A DNA stretch of 64,000 bases from Anthonomus grandis grandis (Eukaryota > Arthropoda > Insecta > Coleoptera > Curculionidae): positions 16,359,052 to 16,423,051 of the forward strand of contig NC_065560.1 in the NCBI RefSeq assembly GCF_022605725.1, given 5' to 3'. Below, one piece after another: positions 48,507-59,159 of the stretch. Both the position numbers and the translations under genes were made by a program. The notes beneath the pieces are model-generated. The model did not search any database. It saw nothing but the letters and a program-made list of their open reading frames with translations, and was not told the origin of the DNA. The number at the start of each line of letters is the position of its first letter. Position 1 is the first letter of the stretch.

Positions 48507-48525
48507 GGTTGGGTTGGGTTGGGTT
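48507..48525 (+). repeat. Short (TTGGG)n tract, 5' side
   Basis: GGTTGGGTTGGGTTGGGTT lies immediately before a LINE 3'-end fragment. Just upstream the same motif runs on the opposite strand (CCCAA), so the two are head to head. Confidence 0.85.
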
Positions 48526-48820
48526 CCTCTTCGGGGAGCTACTGGACCTTGTCGCGGTGGAGGGGGCTTAGACAATCATTGGACTTCGGGCCTATTTTGG
48601 AACGAGGTTTAATGATTGTCTGCTAACGATGGCTCAGCCGTTTACAAGAATGGTTTCTAAAATCTTTCCTAAAACTAACAACTTACCTTTTAAATTAATT
48701 CTTCCCTGTTTCCACCGTCTCTCTGGAAGCAGTGTCTTTTCCCCCCCGACGCTATTAGGTTTTCGAGGGCTAGGAGTTCCTTTTTCTCTCCTAAGTCCTT
48801 CCTATAAAAAAAAAAAAAAA
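48526..48820 (+). mobile_element. LINE 3'-end fragment with poly(A)
   Basis: About 295 bp, relatively GC-rich, ending TCCTTCCTATA plus 15 A (48806-48820). The end resembles that of the full LINE downstream (CCTCTATA plus 8 A). It is directly bounded by TTGGG repeat on the left and the next LINE on the right, giving a head-to-tail arrangement. Too short to assign coding content. Confidence 0.5.
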
Positions 48821-49050
48821 GACTGTGAATGACCAATAACGCTATCTCAAGGCTGAGGACAGCCGGTGCCGATGAATGAATGGCGCAGAGCCAACTGCGT
48901 TGCAAGCCGGTCACCCGGCGCACCAGGCGCTACCCCACTGGAAGACAAGACGCCCCAGCGAGGTAAGGGCGCACTGCCTCGTGGGAATGACATTTCGACC
49001 CAACTCGTGGGTTTAGATGGAAGAAAATTAAAAAAAAAACCAAAGACTAT

Positions 49051-50594
49051 ATGAATTATAAAACAAATGAAGAAACCAAGGACAGAAAAAAAACTACAAC
49101 AGACTACGACCCTACCGCTTTTGATATCTGCGGATCAAACCCATTTCAAAGAAGGGACTCTATCAGCAGATCGCCGCTTCCAAGCGCAAGAACAGGAACA
49201 TAGATAGAAAAAGCCGACATGAAAACTCCAATACAGAATGCATTTCACAAATACGAGCAAACAAAACAGACACCACAAGGAAGCTTACTCACAGACACAC
49301 AGAAAAAAAGGAAATGGGTGTCCAGACCATAGGAGAAGGAGTCATAGAAAAAGTGACAAAATGTGACTCGTATGAAGATTTTGTATATGTTAAGGAGCAG
49401 AAATGGAATAGACAGAACGCACTTGTATAGAGGAAACCCAGTAGAAAGTACGGAAAAGGGCACGAAAGTAGTCATAGTAGGACAAAGTGACATAAAGATG
49501 AAGAGAGATATACACAGGCTCTATAGAAGTAAATACCCGGAGCTACTAGACGTAGAAGACGACTTTGGAGTCTTAGAGCAAGAGTCAAAAATAAAAACAG
49601 CAAGGGAAGATAAAACAACAAAAAGACAAACAGTTAAAATAACATACAGTGAAGAAGAGAAAGACCTATACGATAAGCTAGAAAAAGTGAAAGAAACAAT
49701 AAAGGACGAAACCCTCATACTACACCAACTTGAAAAAATGAACACAGAAACATTTAGAAAAATGATCGAATCGATTTTCTGGAACACAGATATCAAAATA
49801 ATGATATTCACTAAAGAAGGACAAGGAAAAAAGCGAGAGAAACAAGAAACACGTATGCCCTAATCGTAGAAAAAAAGGGCACAACATACGAAGAATGCCT
49901 TAAAAATGTAAAAGAAGTTCTAAAAGACAATCATGGAACAAGTGGCATACAAGGGATACGCAGCACACGAAATGGTAACCTACTAATCACTATGGACAAA
50001 AAGGGCGATACGTACAATTTGGTGCAAACAGCCTTAAATCAAAGCGACGCAAACCGAAGCATCCGTGTACGGAAAGTGGGAGGGGGCGCCGAGAACGAAT
50101 CAATACATATAAGGGGTATCGATGCGCTCACTGATCGGGAAGAAGTAAAAAACTCACTAGACAAAAACCTGAAAGACTTAGACCAGAATTATAAGCTCAG
50201 CGAACTCCGACCGGCATCGGACAACACTCAGGTAGCAACAATAACACTAAACAAAAAAGAAGCCGAATTCTTACTATCCCAACGAGCAATCAAGATCGGT
50301 CTAGTCAGGTGCTCTCTAGAAGCGAGAATTAAAATGAGTAAATGCAGCAGATGCTGGTCATACGACCATATCAAGCAGAACTGCACAGGACCCGACAGAT
50401 CAGGGCTGTGTCTCAACTGCGGGGGAAAAGGCCATACAGCAAACGAGTGCAAACAAGAAAAATACTGTCCAATATGCGAAAAGAAGGGACACAGAGCAGG
50501 GACAGGAGGATGTCACGTCTTCCGAAAATCCCTAAACGCCGCCAGAAATAGGGAACGGTACAGCCAAACCGCTCGAAATGGAGAAAGCAACTAG
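49051..50594 (+). pseudogene. R1-type LINE ORF1 (gag-like, three zinc knuckles)
   Basis: A likely start is ATG 49051 (MNYKTNEETKDRK), Lys/Thr-rich, with stops and a frameshift before the long open pieces 49363-49863 and 49992-50594. The first piece contains a charged helical stretch (YSEEEKDLYDKLEKVK). The second has the gag-like RNA-binding domain, ending with three CCHC motifs: CSRCWSYDHIKQNC, CLNCGGKGHTANEC and CPICEKKGHRAGTGGC. ORF1 should bind its own RNA and guide the particle to the target. It overlaps ORF2 by 17 nt (ATG 50578, TAG 50592-50594), a usual R1-type arrangement. One frameshift near 49860 disables it. Confidence 0.85.
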
Positions 50595-53236
50595 CATAAA
50601 GTCCCTCCAAATAAATTTGAATTGCTGCCATGCGGCACACGACCTTCTCCTAGCCACAATCAAAGAAGAAAATATTGACATAGTAACGATAGCAAAACCA
50701 AACATCGACAAATCAAAAAAATTAGGATGGATAACGGACAACAACATAGAAGCGCTAATCATACCGCCAAAAAAATACTTACCTGATCTAAATACTGGAA
50801 GAGGCGACGATTTTGTCTGGATTGAGTTAAGGGATTTTTTTATATATAGTTGCTACTTATCTCGCAATAAAACAATTGAAGACTTCACGGCATCCTTGGA
50901 AGCAATCGGCAGGGTCCTGGATAATTCAAGGAAAGACGCGATAATCTCAGGTGACTTTAATGCCCATGCCCCGGAATGGGAAATGACCACTTCAAGAGAC
51001 AGTAGCAAAATTGGAAGAGGTCACAAAGCAAATCTGCAACGCATCCATGCCGCCAAAAAAGATAATAAAAGGAAAGAAATCGGTTTACTGGTGGACAGCT
51101 GAAATAGCTGAATTAAGAAAAAGTGTAATGTGTCTAGACGAAAGGTAACAAGAAACAATAAAAGGGACGAAACAAGATGTAAAAAAGACGAAGAACAGTA
51201 CAAAAAAGACAAAAAGGTTTTTAAAAGAGCAATTGAATTATCCAAAAGAACATGTTGGAGAAAAATATGCAAAGACATAGATCAGGACTGTTGGAGCGAA
51301 GGTTATAAAATAGCGATAAGACGATTAAAAATAACACCAAATCGAAGCCTAACTATGGAAGTCACTAAGTCTGAGGCAGACAAACTTTTCCCAGAGTAAG
51401 AAGTGAATAACTGGGTAACGGAAAGTATCTCAGAGAGCCCCCCCGAAGCCACAACATCAGAAATAAAGAAGGCAGCAGAAAAACTAAAGAAGAAAAGAGC
51501 ACCAGGTATAGATAGCATTCCCGTGGAGATCATCAAGGAAATAGCTAGCGACAAACCCGAATTTTACCAGACACTGTTTAATTACCTGATTGAGACGTCC
51601 AATTTCCCGATTCCCTGGAAAATGGCGAAACTCGTGTTGCTGGAGAAGCTAAAAACCGAAGGGAAAAATGTCGTTAAATACCGTCCGATATGCCTCCTAA
51701 AAACTATTGGAAAACTTTTAGAGCACGTAATACTGGCGAGACTGAACGAAGATCTAAATCTAAGCCTCACTCTATCCAATAAGCAATATGGTTTCAGGGC
51801 CGGCCGATCGATGGTATATGCAATAAAAGCTGCCCTAGAACCCGTAATTCCTGAAATTTCAAAAAAAAAGTCATAGGTACAGGAAAATAGGAATATTGAT
51901 GACACTAGACGTTAAAAACGCCTTTAATTCTGTCTCGTGGAAGGAAATAATAAAAGAACTCAAAAGAAAAAATACCACACCTTATCTCATTAATTTAATA
52001 CAAAATTACTTGACGGACAGAAAAATCATTTTAGAAGCCGAGGACAAGAGGGAAGAAAAAAAAGTAAGCTGCGGCATCCCACAGGGATCCATTCTAGGCC
52101 CTACACTGTAAAACATCATGTACAACGGTCTTCTCGAATGCCAGAGGGAGTATTGCTCACCGGATACGCAGACGACGTAGCAGTGACGATAGTAGGCAGT
52201 GACATTGAAGAAATACAAATAAAATTGGACATAGCTTCAAATTATATACAAGGCTGGCTACAAAGAAAACAACTAACTCTAGCAACAGAAAAAACAGTAA
52301 TTATTATTCTAACTAAAAAAAAGAGAGTCCCATAAACATCTTGCACGTTTTTTGATCAAAACATCGAAACAAAAAATGAACTGAAATATCTGGGAGTTTG
52401 GATAGATAATAAACTTACCTTTAAAGAACACATAAAGAAAACTGTTAAAAAAGCCGCGAAGACGATGACATCCCTGAAGAGGCTGCTTCCAAACGTAGGC
52501 GGAGCAAAACCTGGAAAAAAAAGACTCTTATGCTCGGTAACTCAATCCATTCTTACATACGCGGCGCCAGTATGGGGAGGTTCCTTAAAAATTAAAAGGT
52601 ACAGGAAAATTTTTGAAAAAGTACAGAGGCAAGCAGCAATAAGAATAGCTAGCACCTATCGCACTGTTTTGACGGAGGCACTACTGGTTGTTGCCGAATA
52701 AATCCCAATTGACCTAATTGTCCAGGAAAGGATTAACACTTTTATGAGCGCAGAAGAAGAAGCAAAGGCAGCGAGGCGCAGGTTGATGGAGGCCTGGCAA
52801 GGTAAGGCACAGATAGGAACATGGAGAGAAAGGTAGGTGGACGGCCAGATTGATACCGAACATAGACATTTGGATTAACAGGAAGCACGGAGACATGAAT
52901 TATTTTATCACACAAATGTTAACAAGCCACGGAAGCTTTAGAGACTACTTTTACAATATTAATAAAAGCCCAGATGACGAATGCTTTTATTGTGGAGAAA
53001 AAGATACATCAGAACACACTTTTTTTAAGTGCGAAAGATGGAGGAGTGAAAGAGAGGCATGCGAAAGAGAGATAGGAACGAGAATTAGCCCAGAAAACAT
53101 AATCGGAGAAATGATCGACACAAATACAAAATGGGGAAACATCACAAAATATATCGAAGCGGTACTGAGAGAAAAAATAAAACGAGAAAGGACAAGAAGA
53201 GTATGTGTAGACACAGAAGACAGTCTCCCGCACTGA
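50578..53236 (+). pseudogene. R1-type LINE ORF2 (endonuclease, RT, C-terminal CCHC motif)
   Basis: Starts MEKATSIKSLQINLNCC. The endonuclease has LQINLNCCHAAHDLL and ISGDFNAHAPEWEM, then loses its C-terminal third, including the expected SDH motif. RT follows: KKKRAPGIDSIPVEII, KYRPICLLKTIGKLLE, QYGFRAGRSM, TLDVKNAFNSVSW, CGIPQGSILGP and the catalytic GYADDVAV (52165-52176). Next come KYLGVWIDNKLTF and SILTYAAPVWGG (thumb), and NRKHGDMNYFITQML with CFYCGEKDTSEHTFFKC at the C-terminus. About eight stops or frameshifts interrupt it, but the catalytic Asp pair is intact. R1-superfamily assignment is firm from domain layout and C-terminal motif. Confidence 0.88.
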
Positions 53237-53425
53237 AGAATGCGAAAGTGATGCCGATGCGGGAGGATGGAGAAAAAAAAGAGGAACAGGGTTTTAGTGG
53301 TTCGGTTTTCCCAGGACAGGGAGGCTAACCCCACACTATTCTAGGCATCCGAACAACAATGCCTAGGGTGTCTGGTTAATACGCGTATTAACACTATCAG
53401 ATTTCCCTAACCTCTATAAAAAAAA

Positions 53426-53503
53426 GGGTTGGGTTGGATTGGGTTGGGTTGGGTTGGGTTGGGTTGGGTTGGGTTGGGTTGGGTTGGATTGGATTGGGTC
53501 GGG
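53426..53503 (+). repeat. (TTGGG)n array, about 15 units
   Basis: 78 bp of GGGTT units with a few GGATT variants and one GGGTC, starting immediately after the LINE poly(A). The motif is one base from the arthropod telomere repeat TTAGG, and G-rich on the same strand as the LINE's sense strand. Confidence 0.95.
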
Positions 53504-54011
53504 TATATCTATCGTCTGTGCGCAGAGTCTTATGTTCTCCTCGCAGTGATAGAGGAACGGAACAAATCGACACACTGCACACATACTCCCAGAGTCAACA
53601 ACCCATTTGACAGATAAATAAATAAATCAGTTTACCTCTATTTGTGAGTACTTCACATTGTTTATAAAGAAACTATTAGCAAAATACACCTTCCGCCACC
53701 TTATTTTTTTTTCGGGTAAAATTAAGCCATTTAAAAAGGAAAACCGGTGAAAATACGCTAAATTTGACAAAAGCCGCTAAGCTGCAGAATCATATTCCAA
53801 AATCTAAAAATTACCAAAATAATAATACATAATGGGTATCTTCAGTATGTTTCTTGCACGAAAATAATAGATTTAGTTACAAGAAAAGGTAAAAACAGTT
53901 TTTGTAAAATTATATTCCTTCATTTTAAGCATAATACCTAACATTTTACGTGACTAAAAAAATACAGAGTGAATTCTCTACTTTAGAGAAGGCACTCATG
54001 AGTCAGTCACA
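53504..54011. other. Spacer between TTGGG array and right inverted repeat
   Basis: About 500 bp, moderately GC-rich near the array and then AT-rich. No gene recognised. Confidence 0.5.
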
Positions 54012-54211
54012 CTGGGGACAAGGCTGAAGCTGCAGAGTGACAAAACGCAGTTAACGACAAAACTGGCAACACCACACCTAACCTGACCGCAGGTTGTCAC
54101 CAATTTGTTGACAAAACTAATCGAATACAGGGTTATTCTAATGATTAATCACGTCCCATAGTGAGTGATTTAGTGCGTGATAACACTCTTGTCGTAATCA
54201 AATTTGGCTTT
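54012..54211 (-). repeat. Right copy of the 200-bp inverted repeat
   Basis: Reverse complement of 48048-48245. The outer edge reads, on the minus strand, AAAGCCAAATTTGATTACGAC. No clear target duplication outside the pair. Confidence 0.92.
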
Positions 54212-54461
54212 CCGCTACTCTTAATGAAAAATATTTATCCAAATCTACCCATTGTGCAAGAAGTCCTATCATTTTTCGTTAGTTTAGACAAAAGCCTCTA
54301 AACTGCAGAATTACCGTGCATTTTGCAATATTTATAAATATTACTAAACTTAAAAAATGAGTTTATGATAGATAAACTTAATAGGCTTTTAACAGAGCTA
54401 GATATCACATTTGTCATGAGTAAATAAAAAGATAAACTGCAATGTCAATATTTATTATTAA

Positions 54462-54510
54462 TGACTTGGGCACAGCATAAAGAAAAAGTTTCTTTATGCT
54501 GTGACTTGGG
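54462..54510. repeat. 31-bp hairpin-type insertion flanked by 9-bp direct repeats
   Basis: Direct repeats TGACTTGGG lie at 54462-54470 and 54502-54510. Within, CACAGCATAAAGAAA (54471-54485) and its reverse complement (54489-54503) form a 15-bp perfect stem with a 3-nt loop; the stem's right end overlaps the second direct repeat. Confidence 0.75.
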
Positions 54511-54679
54511 TGTCAGTTTAACCGTTATTACTAATTAAAATGATATTTTGTTTGCGCAACATTATTATTTTTATAAAATAGGCGACTCATTTTTAATTAT
54601 TTATTTTTCTTTATTTCTTCTTAGGTGTTATTCCGAATTTATTAATGGTAAGAATGAAAAACTACAGGTCAACCCATAC

Positions 54680-55960
54680 TAATATACGAAACAGAAATAT
54701 CAATAAAACAAATAAAAAACAAAATGGCAGTAATAGCTAATATTATAGAGGCTAGACTTCTGAAGGTGTTGGATGATGCAGAAGTAGCCTGGATTACCGA
54801 CATCTTTAACAAAATCTATAACTCTAAAAATACAGCCGAAAAATGGCTGCAATCAGAATTTATAGCGTTGCCCAAAAAATCTGGGTAAGCAAAGCATATC
54901 AGACCATTATTCTGATGAGTCATGTAAAAATTGTTGCTTAATATTATCTACAAAAGAATTTAAAATAAATGCAAAGAACAGATTCACGAAAATCGACTTT
55001 TCAACAATCAAGTTTTATAAATGCAGCCGAAACAAAAGAGGCATTTTCTAGAGTTTAAGTCCCAATGCAGAAATGTAGAGATGTCTTCTTTAATGCATTT
55101 GATCGCGTTCAACATCATAAAATGATCAATATCCTAGGAGAGGTCGCCTCGGACTATAAAGATATCAGATTAATTTCAAAAACCTCTGCTGAAATCAGAT
55201 AGCATGCTTAAGATTTGATGAAAATCGAATGAAACAGGATACTAGGTATCCTCTCGCTTTTGATAATCAATTTACATTAAAAAAAAAATTAACGAAACCT
55301 TTAACGCAGTAGAAGAAAGTATCCTTTTAAATGGAGTCAGACTGAATAATATTCGATACGCCGACGATACTATGATACTAGTAAATTGCTTGAAAACACT
55401 GCGAAGCACTGCATCGCGAAGTATAGTCAACTTAATATAGACGTAAAAAAAAGGAAACAAAATGATAATCATCAAAAGTGATATAATTGGAGATCACCTC
55501 TTTGTCGCCGTAATTTAATTAAAAAAAGGCACAAGAAATAAAATGTCATAAAGGAAAAGCAAGGACGGTATTTCACAAAATAAGTGGCATATTCAAAAGT
55601 CATATTATATCTCTTAAAACCAAAGTAAGGCACTTAAAATGCCTTGTTCTTTCTGCCCTATTGGCGTTTTCTGGCGTAGAACCCTAGGCACGTACAAAAA
55701 CCACCACTTAAAATCTGGAAGCATTTGAGGCCATATAGGAGAATGCTCAGAATACCATGGATAGCTCACATTACAAACATAGAAGTACTAAGAAGAATGA
55801 AAAAAGATCTTGAAGTCATGTACACCAATAAAAAAAGACAACAGATGTACTTGAGCCATTTTATGAGAAATAAAAATCGATACTATCTACTGCCAATTCA
55901 TAATACATGGAAAGGTACTGGGTAAAAGAAGGCCTGAAAGAAAAAAAAAACTTTATGGTA
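54680..55960 (+). pseudogene. RTE-like LINE RT fragment
   Basis: In shifting frames the plus strand reads IKQIKNKMAVIANIIEARL, LLKVLDDAEVAWITDIFNK, EKWLQSEFIALPKKSG and later NNIRYADDTMILV (catalytic YADD, about 55350). The C-terminal part is RMLRIPWIAHITNIEVLRRM and YLSHFMRNKNRYYLL. This order (LL...DWLTDIFNKIY, W-S-FI-LPKK, I-NIRYADDT, R-PW-DHV-N-EVL-RM) is typical of a widespread insect RTE/BovB-like or Jockey-like family. The central RT is largely scrambled. No endonuclease is seen upstream; it is cut off on its left by spacer near the inverted repeat. Confidence 0.7.
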
Positions 55961-57409
55961 ATTTATATTATTCACAAAGTTGTGAAGAACTTTATTCGCT
56001 TATTATTCATATTTCACTCATATATTAGCGTGCCACTTCATATATTAGCGCTATTATGAATTGTCTAAAAATAAGGAATGACCCTGTATAAAATTTGCAA
56101 ACGATTAAATTTTCTTTTCATATGCTCGGTGTTTTTGGTTAAGTTATAGCCTTAGCAGAAACCCAAAAATTTTTAAACCATTAGTTTCTCTCTTCTTTAG
56201 ATTAATTCGTTTGGTCTCAATTTCAGTGCTGTTTATCACTATATTTGAATAAAATCTACTCATTTGCTAGTAAAACACATACTTTTGAAAAAAATTGGTC
56301 TTAACATAAATGCAGAATCATCCCCAGTATTTAAAAATGTATCTGGGTTTCTGCAGATAAGCATATCCTGTCTTGTAGCCTTTTTCCATTTATTTCTTAC
56401 TTTATCACCTTACTGTCACTAGTACGATAGCTATTTTTTTCCAGATTTTTATCCTTTTAAATTGACTGCAAAACAATTGATAATTCTTTGTAAATTTATG
56501 TTAATTCAATACAACCAATCTCTAATACAAATTATTTATGTGTATAGGCTAAATAAAATATTTGAAATATTAACAAATAAAATATATCATCCTCTAAATA
56601 TAAAAAAATTAAATTTAATAATTGTATTACACTTTTAACAAAAATTACTATTACATTACAATGGAGCATCGTTAAGAAGAAAGCAGTTGTAAATAAAAAA
56701 AGGCTGATTTTATTTTTAAAATGCCCAGCGGCGTGTGTAATTTTATATCATTAAGATCACAACACATTAAACATACTAACGTACTAGAATAAATGAAACG
56801 AGAGAAACTGCGCTACTGAATACTTCAATATTAGTCCATATTTTCCGACGGTACTATATAAATACCGGTAGGGGTATTTAGTACTATACGATATTTGGAA
56901 TGGAAAATAAATATATAGTAAATTTAATTTTGGTAAACAATAATTCTGAGTTAATTTAAATTTAATTGAAGCTTAATGAAAGATATCTTAAATAACTGAA
57001 AAAAAATAAGTTTCTGATATGAGTTTAAAAGTTATGAAGCATTAGTTCAAAATGTGTAAATATGGTAAACTTACTTTTTCCAGGAACTATTATAGGTAGA
57101 TTTTGTATATTTATTAACTTTTGAAAATGTTGTTTGAAGAAAATGTCTATAGAAAACTAAACTTGGATACAATTCAAACCTTATTAAACCTAGGTTAACC
57201 TGTAATATGATTTCTGAACAGCAATTCTAATATAGTTTTAAGTTGGCTTATTGATTTTATCTTTACTAATAAGAAATGAGGATTAAGAAATCTCAAACAT
57301 TAAATCAATACATTTAGATTTTATTCTTTGTCCTGGTCGATGTTATGAGAACCTTAATCTTATGAGATTAAATACGCTATAAGTGAAATGAAAATGTAAA
57401 GTATACTCC
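55961..57409. other. Unassigned AT-rich DNA
   Basis: About 1.45 kb; no gene, RNA or repeat structure recognised. Confidence 0.5.
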
Positions 57410-58600
57410 ACAATTCGCTCTGACAAATTCTAAGATCACGCAGACACCATAATTAAGAAGGTCACCTGCGTGGCATGGGCCTGCAGAAGGGCTTTTGGCA
57501 ACAACTGGGGTCTGTTCCCTAAGATCATTCATTGGATCTATTCATCTATTATCAAACCTATTCTCACATACGGGCCATTTATTCATTAGGCCATTATTTA
57601 GCGGCCATCAAAAATCTGGATCCAACTAGATAGAGTCCAGCGCCTTGCATGTTTCAGCATAACGGGTTCCGTGCGAAAGCAGTCAACTAGAGCGCTTGAA
57701 ACTCTCTTCAGCCTTCCACTATTGAACCTGGTTCGAGGCAATGAGGACTGCGCATAGGCTATATGGCCTTGCTAAACTACGAGCTGGTGAAACTGGTCAT
57801 GTAAAAATCTGGTTAAAGGCCGTACAAGAGTGCCCTCTTCTTCTAATGGGCAGTAACTGTATTGCACATGAGAATGGATACAAGGGTTTTGAGACTCACA
57901 ACGTAGGCAGAGAGGAGTGACAGCGCTTCAGTGGGGCTACACTGTTAAATAAAGGGTTCACCTGGTATGCAGATGGCTCTTTGAACAAATAATAGAGCTG
58001 ATGCAGTCGTCTGTAGTGAGATCCGACATACCAGCAGAGCGAACTTGCTCGGAGTGCATGCTACTGTCTTTCAGACTAAAGTTTTTGCTGTGTTGAAATA
58101 AAGAAACGAAATTTTATACTGCGACACAGTCGTATTAATCTGCTCGAACAGCAGTACTATCATTAACGCTGTTGCAGCTGAAAAATTGAGCTTCAAGCAC
58201 GTATCGAAATCCATAATCTATATAGCTAAATGCGTAGCAGTTGCATCCATGAACAGTCTGCTAGACAAGTGGACCCTTTGAAGATGGACTGAGACACCTG
58301 GCATAAGACAGGCTAAGGTACACATAGACGGGCTTGCGCTTTAAGAGACTAAAAAAATGGGTTTTAAGGCATTATCTTCACTCTATTGGCGTAGCGGACA
58401 ATTCGGAATGCCGGTGGTATTGGTGTAGACCACGTTATCGGAGAGTACCCAGCATTTACGCGCATTAGGTGCAAATTCTTGAATAACACCTACCGTGTAT
58501 CGAGCGAATTTAGGTCCTTCAAACCAGACAGCCCCATTAGTCTTTTCAAGCCTATTGATCTTTGGTAAGCTTCGGTAGGGCACGACGAATCCATTGGGAA
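57410..58600 (+). pseudogene. I-clade LINE C-terminal fragment (RT thumb and RNase H start)
   Basis: GC content rises here. In changing frames: AWHGPAEG (mutated), GLLATTGVCSLRSF..., VQRLACFSI-like stretch, then KLRAGETGHVKIWL, LLLMGSNCIAHENGYKG and FTWYADGSLN, which carries the first catalytic Asp of RNase H (WYTDGS). This matches the RT-thumb to RNase H stretch of I-clade LINEs (RAGETGH-KI...WYTDGSK). Stops are frequent, and beyond 58330 nothing is recognisable except the overlapping minus frame 58383-58583, which I do not assign. Confidence 0.6.
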
Positions 58601-59159
58601 ACCAAGATACTTAATTAAATTCTAATCTAAATCTATTAATGAATAGCTTCTGGCTATCCACTACACTACAAATCGATTAAATCAATGGTTTGTAGTGCCT
58701 TTATAAATGGAATGATCAAGAAGTGTTATATAGGTACTGGGTATGGACTATAAAACTGTTACTAGTATTTGGAAAAACATGAGTGAAAATATTTTATATA
58801 TTTCAAAACTGAGGAGATATTTCCTAAAGACCAGTGGCGAAGAATGGAATTTTGTGAAACCATAGTGGAAAAAGCAAATAAAAATATTTTATTTTACCAA
58901 ATAATTTTTGTTAGATTAATCATTTATTTCATTACTGAGAAACGTAATCCTTTAATTGATATACTAGTCTCGAGAAAATAACAACAAATGTTTTTAATTT
59001 TGTACTCAGTATTCAGAGTGGGGAAAGCCAACAAAAGTAACATGATGATCGCTCTTGAATCAAAACATTTCCGAGCTAAAATAACCTCCCGTTCGGATTT
59101 TTAGATGGAGGCTGATCTAGAGAGTCTAAGAGGGATGAAATATTTAATAGTGGAATATG

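Larger units (their letters stand above)
48821..53425 (+). mobile_element. R1-superfamily non-LTR retrotransposon, 4.6 kb, near full length
   Basis: It contains a 5' UTR, ORF1 with three CCHC zinc knuckles, ORF2 with APE endonuclease, RT and a C-terminal CCHC-type motif, a 3' UTR and a short poly(A) (53418-53425). The 3' end joins a (TTGGG)n array directly, and TTGGG also lies upstream. R1-superfamily members TRAS and SART insert into insect telomeric (TTAGG)n. Domain content and setting together suggest a TRAS/SART-like target choice; that is inference. Confidence 0.85.

Noticed and set aside
53397..53582. Frame encoding a Pro-Asn-Pro-Thr-Gln repeat protein
   Set aside because: It is only the translation of the (TTGGG)n array on the other strand.
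58383..58583. 66-codon minus-strand frame
   Set aside because: It overlaps the I-type LINE fragment region and resembles no family I know.
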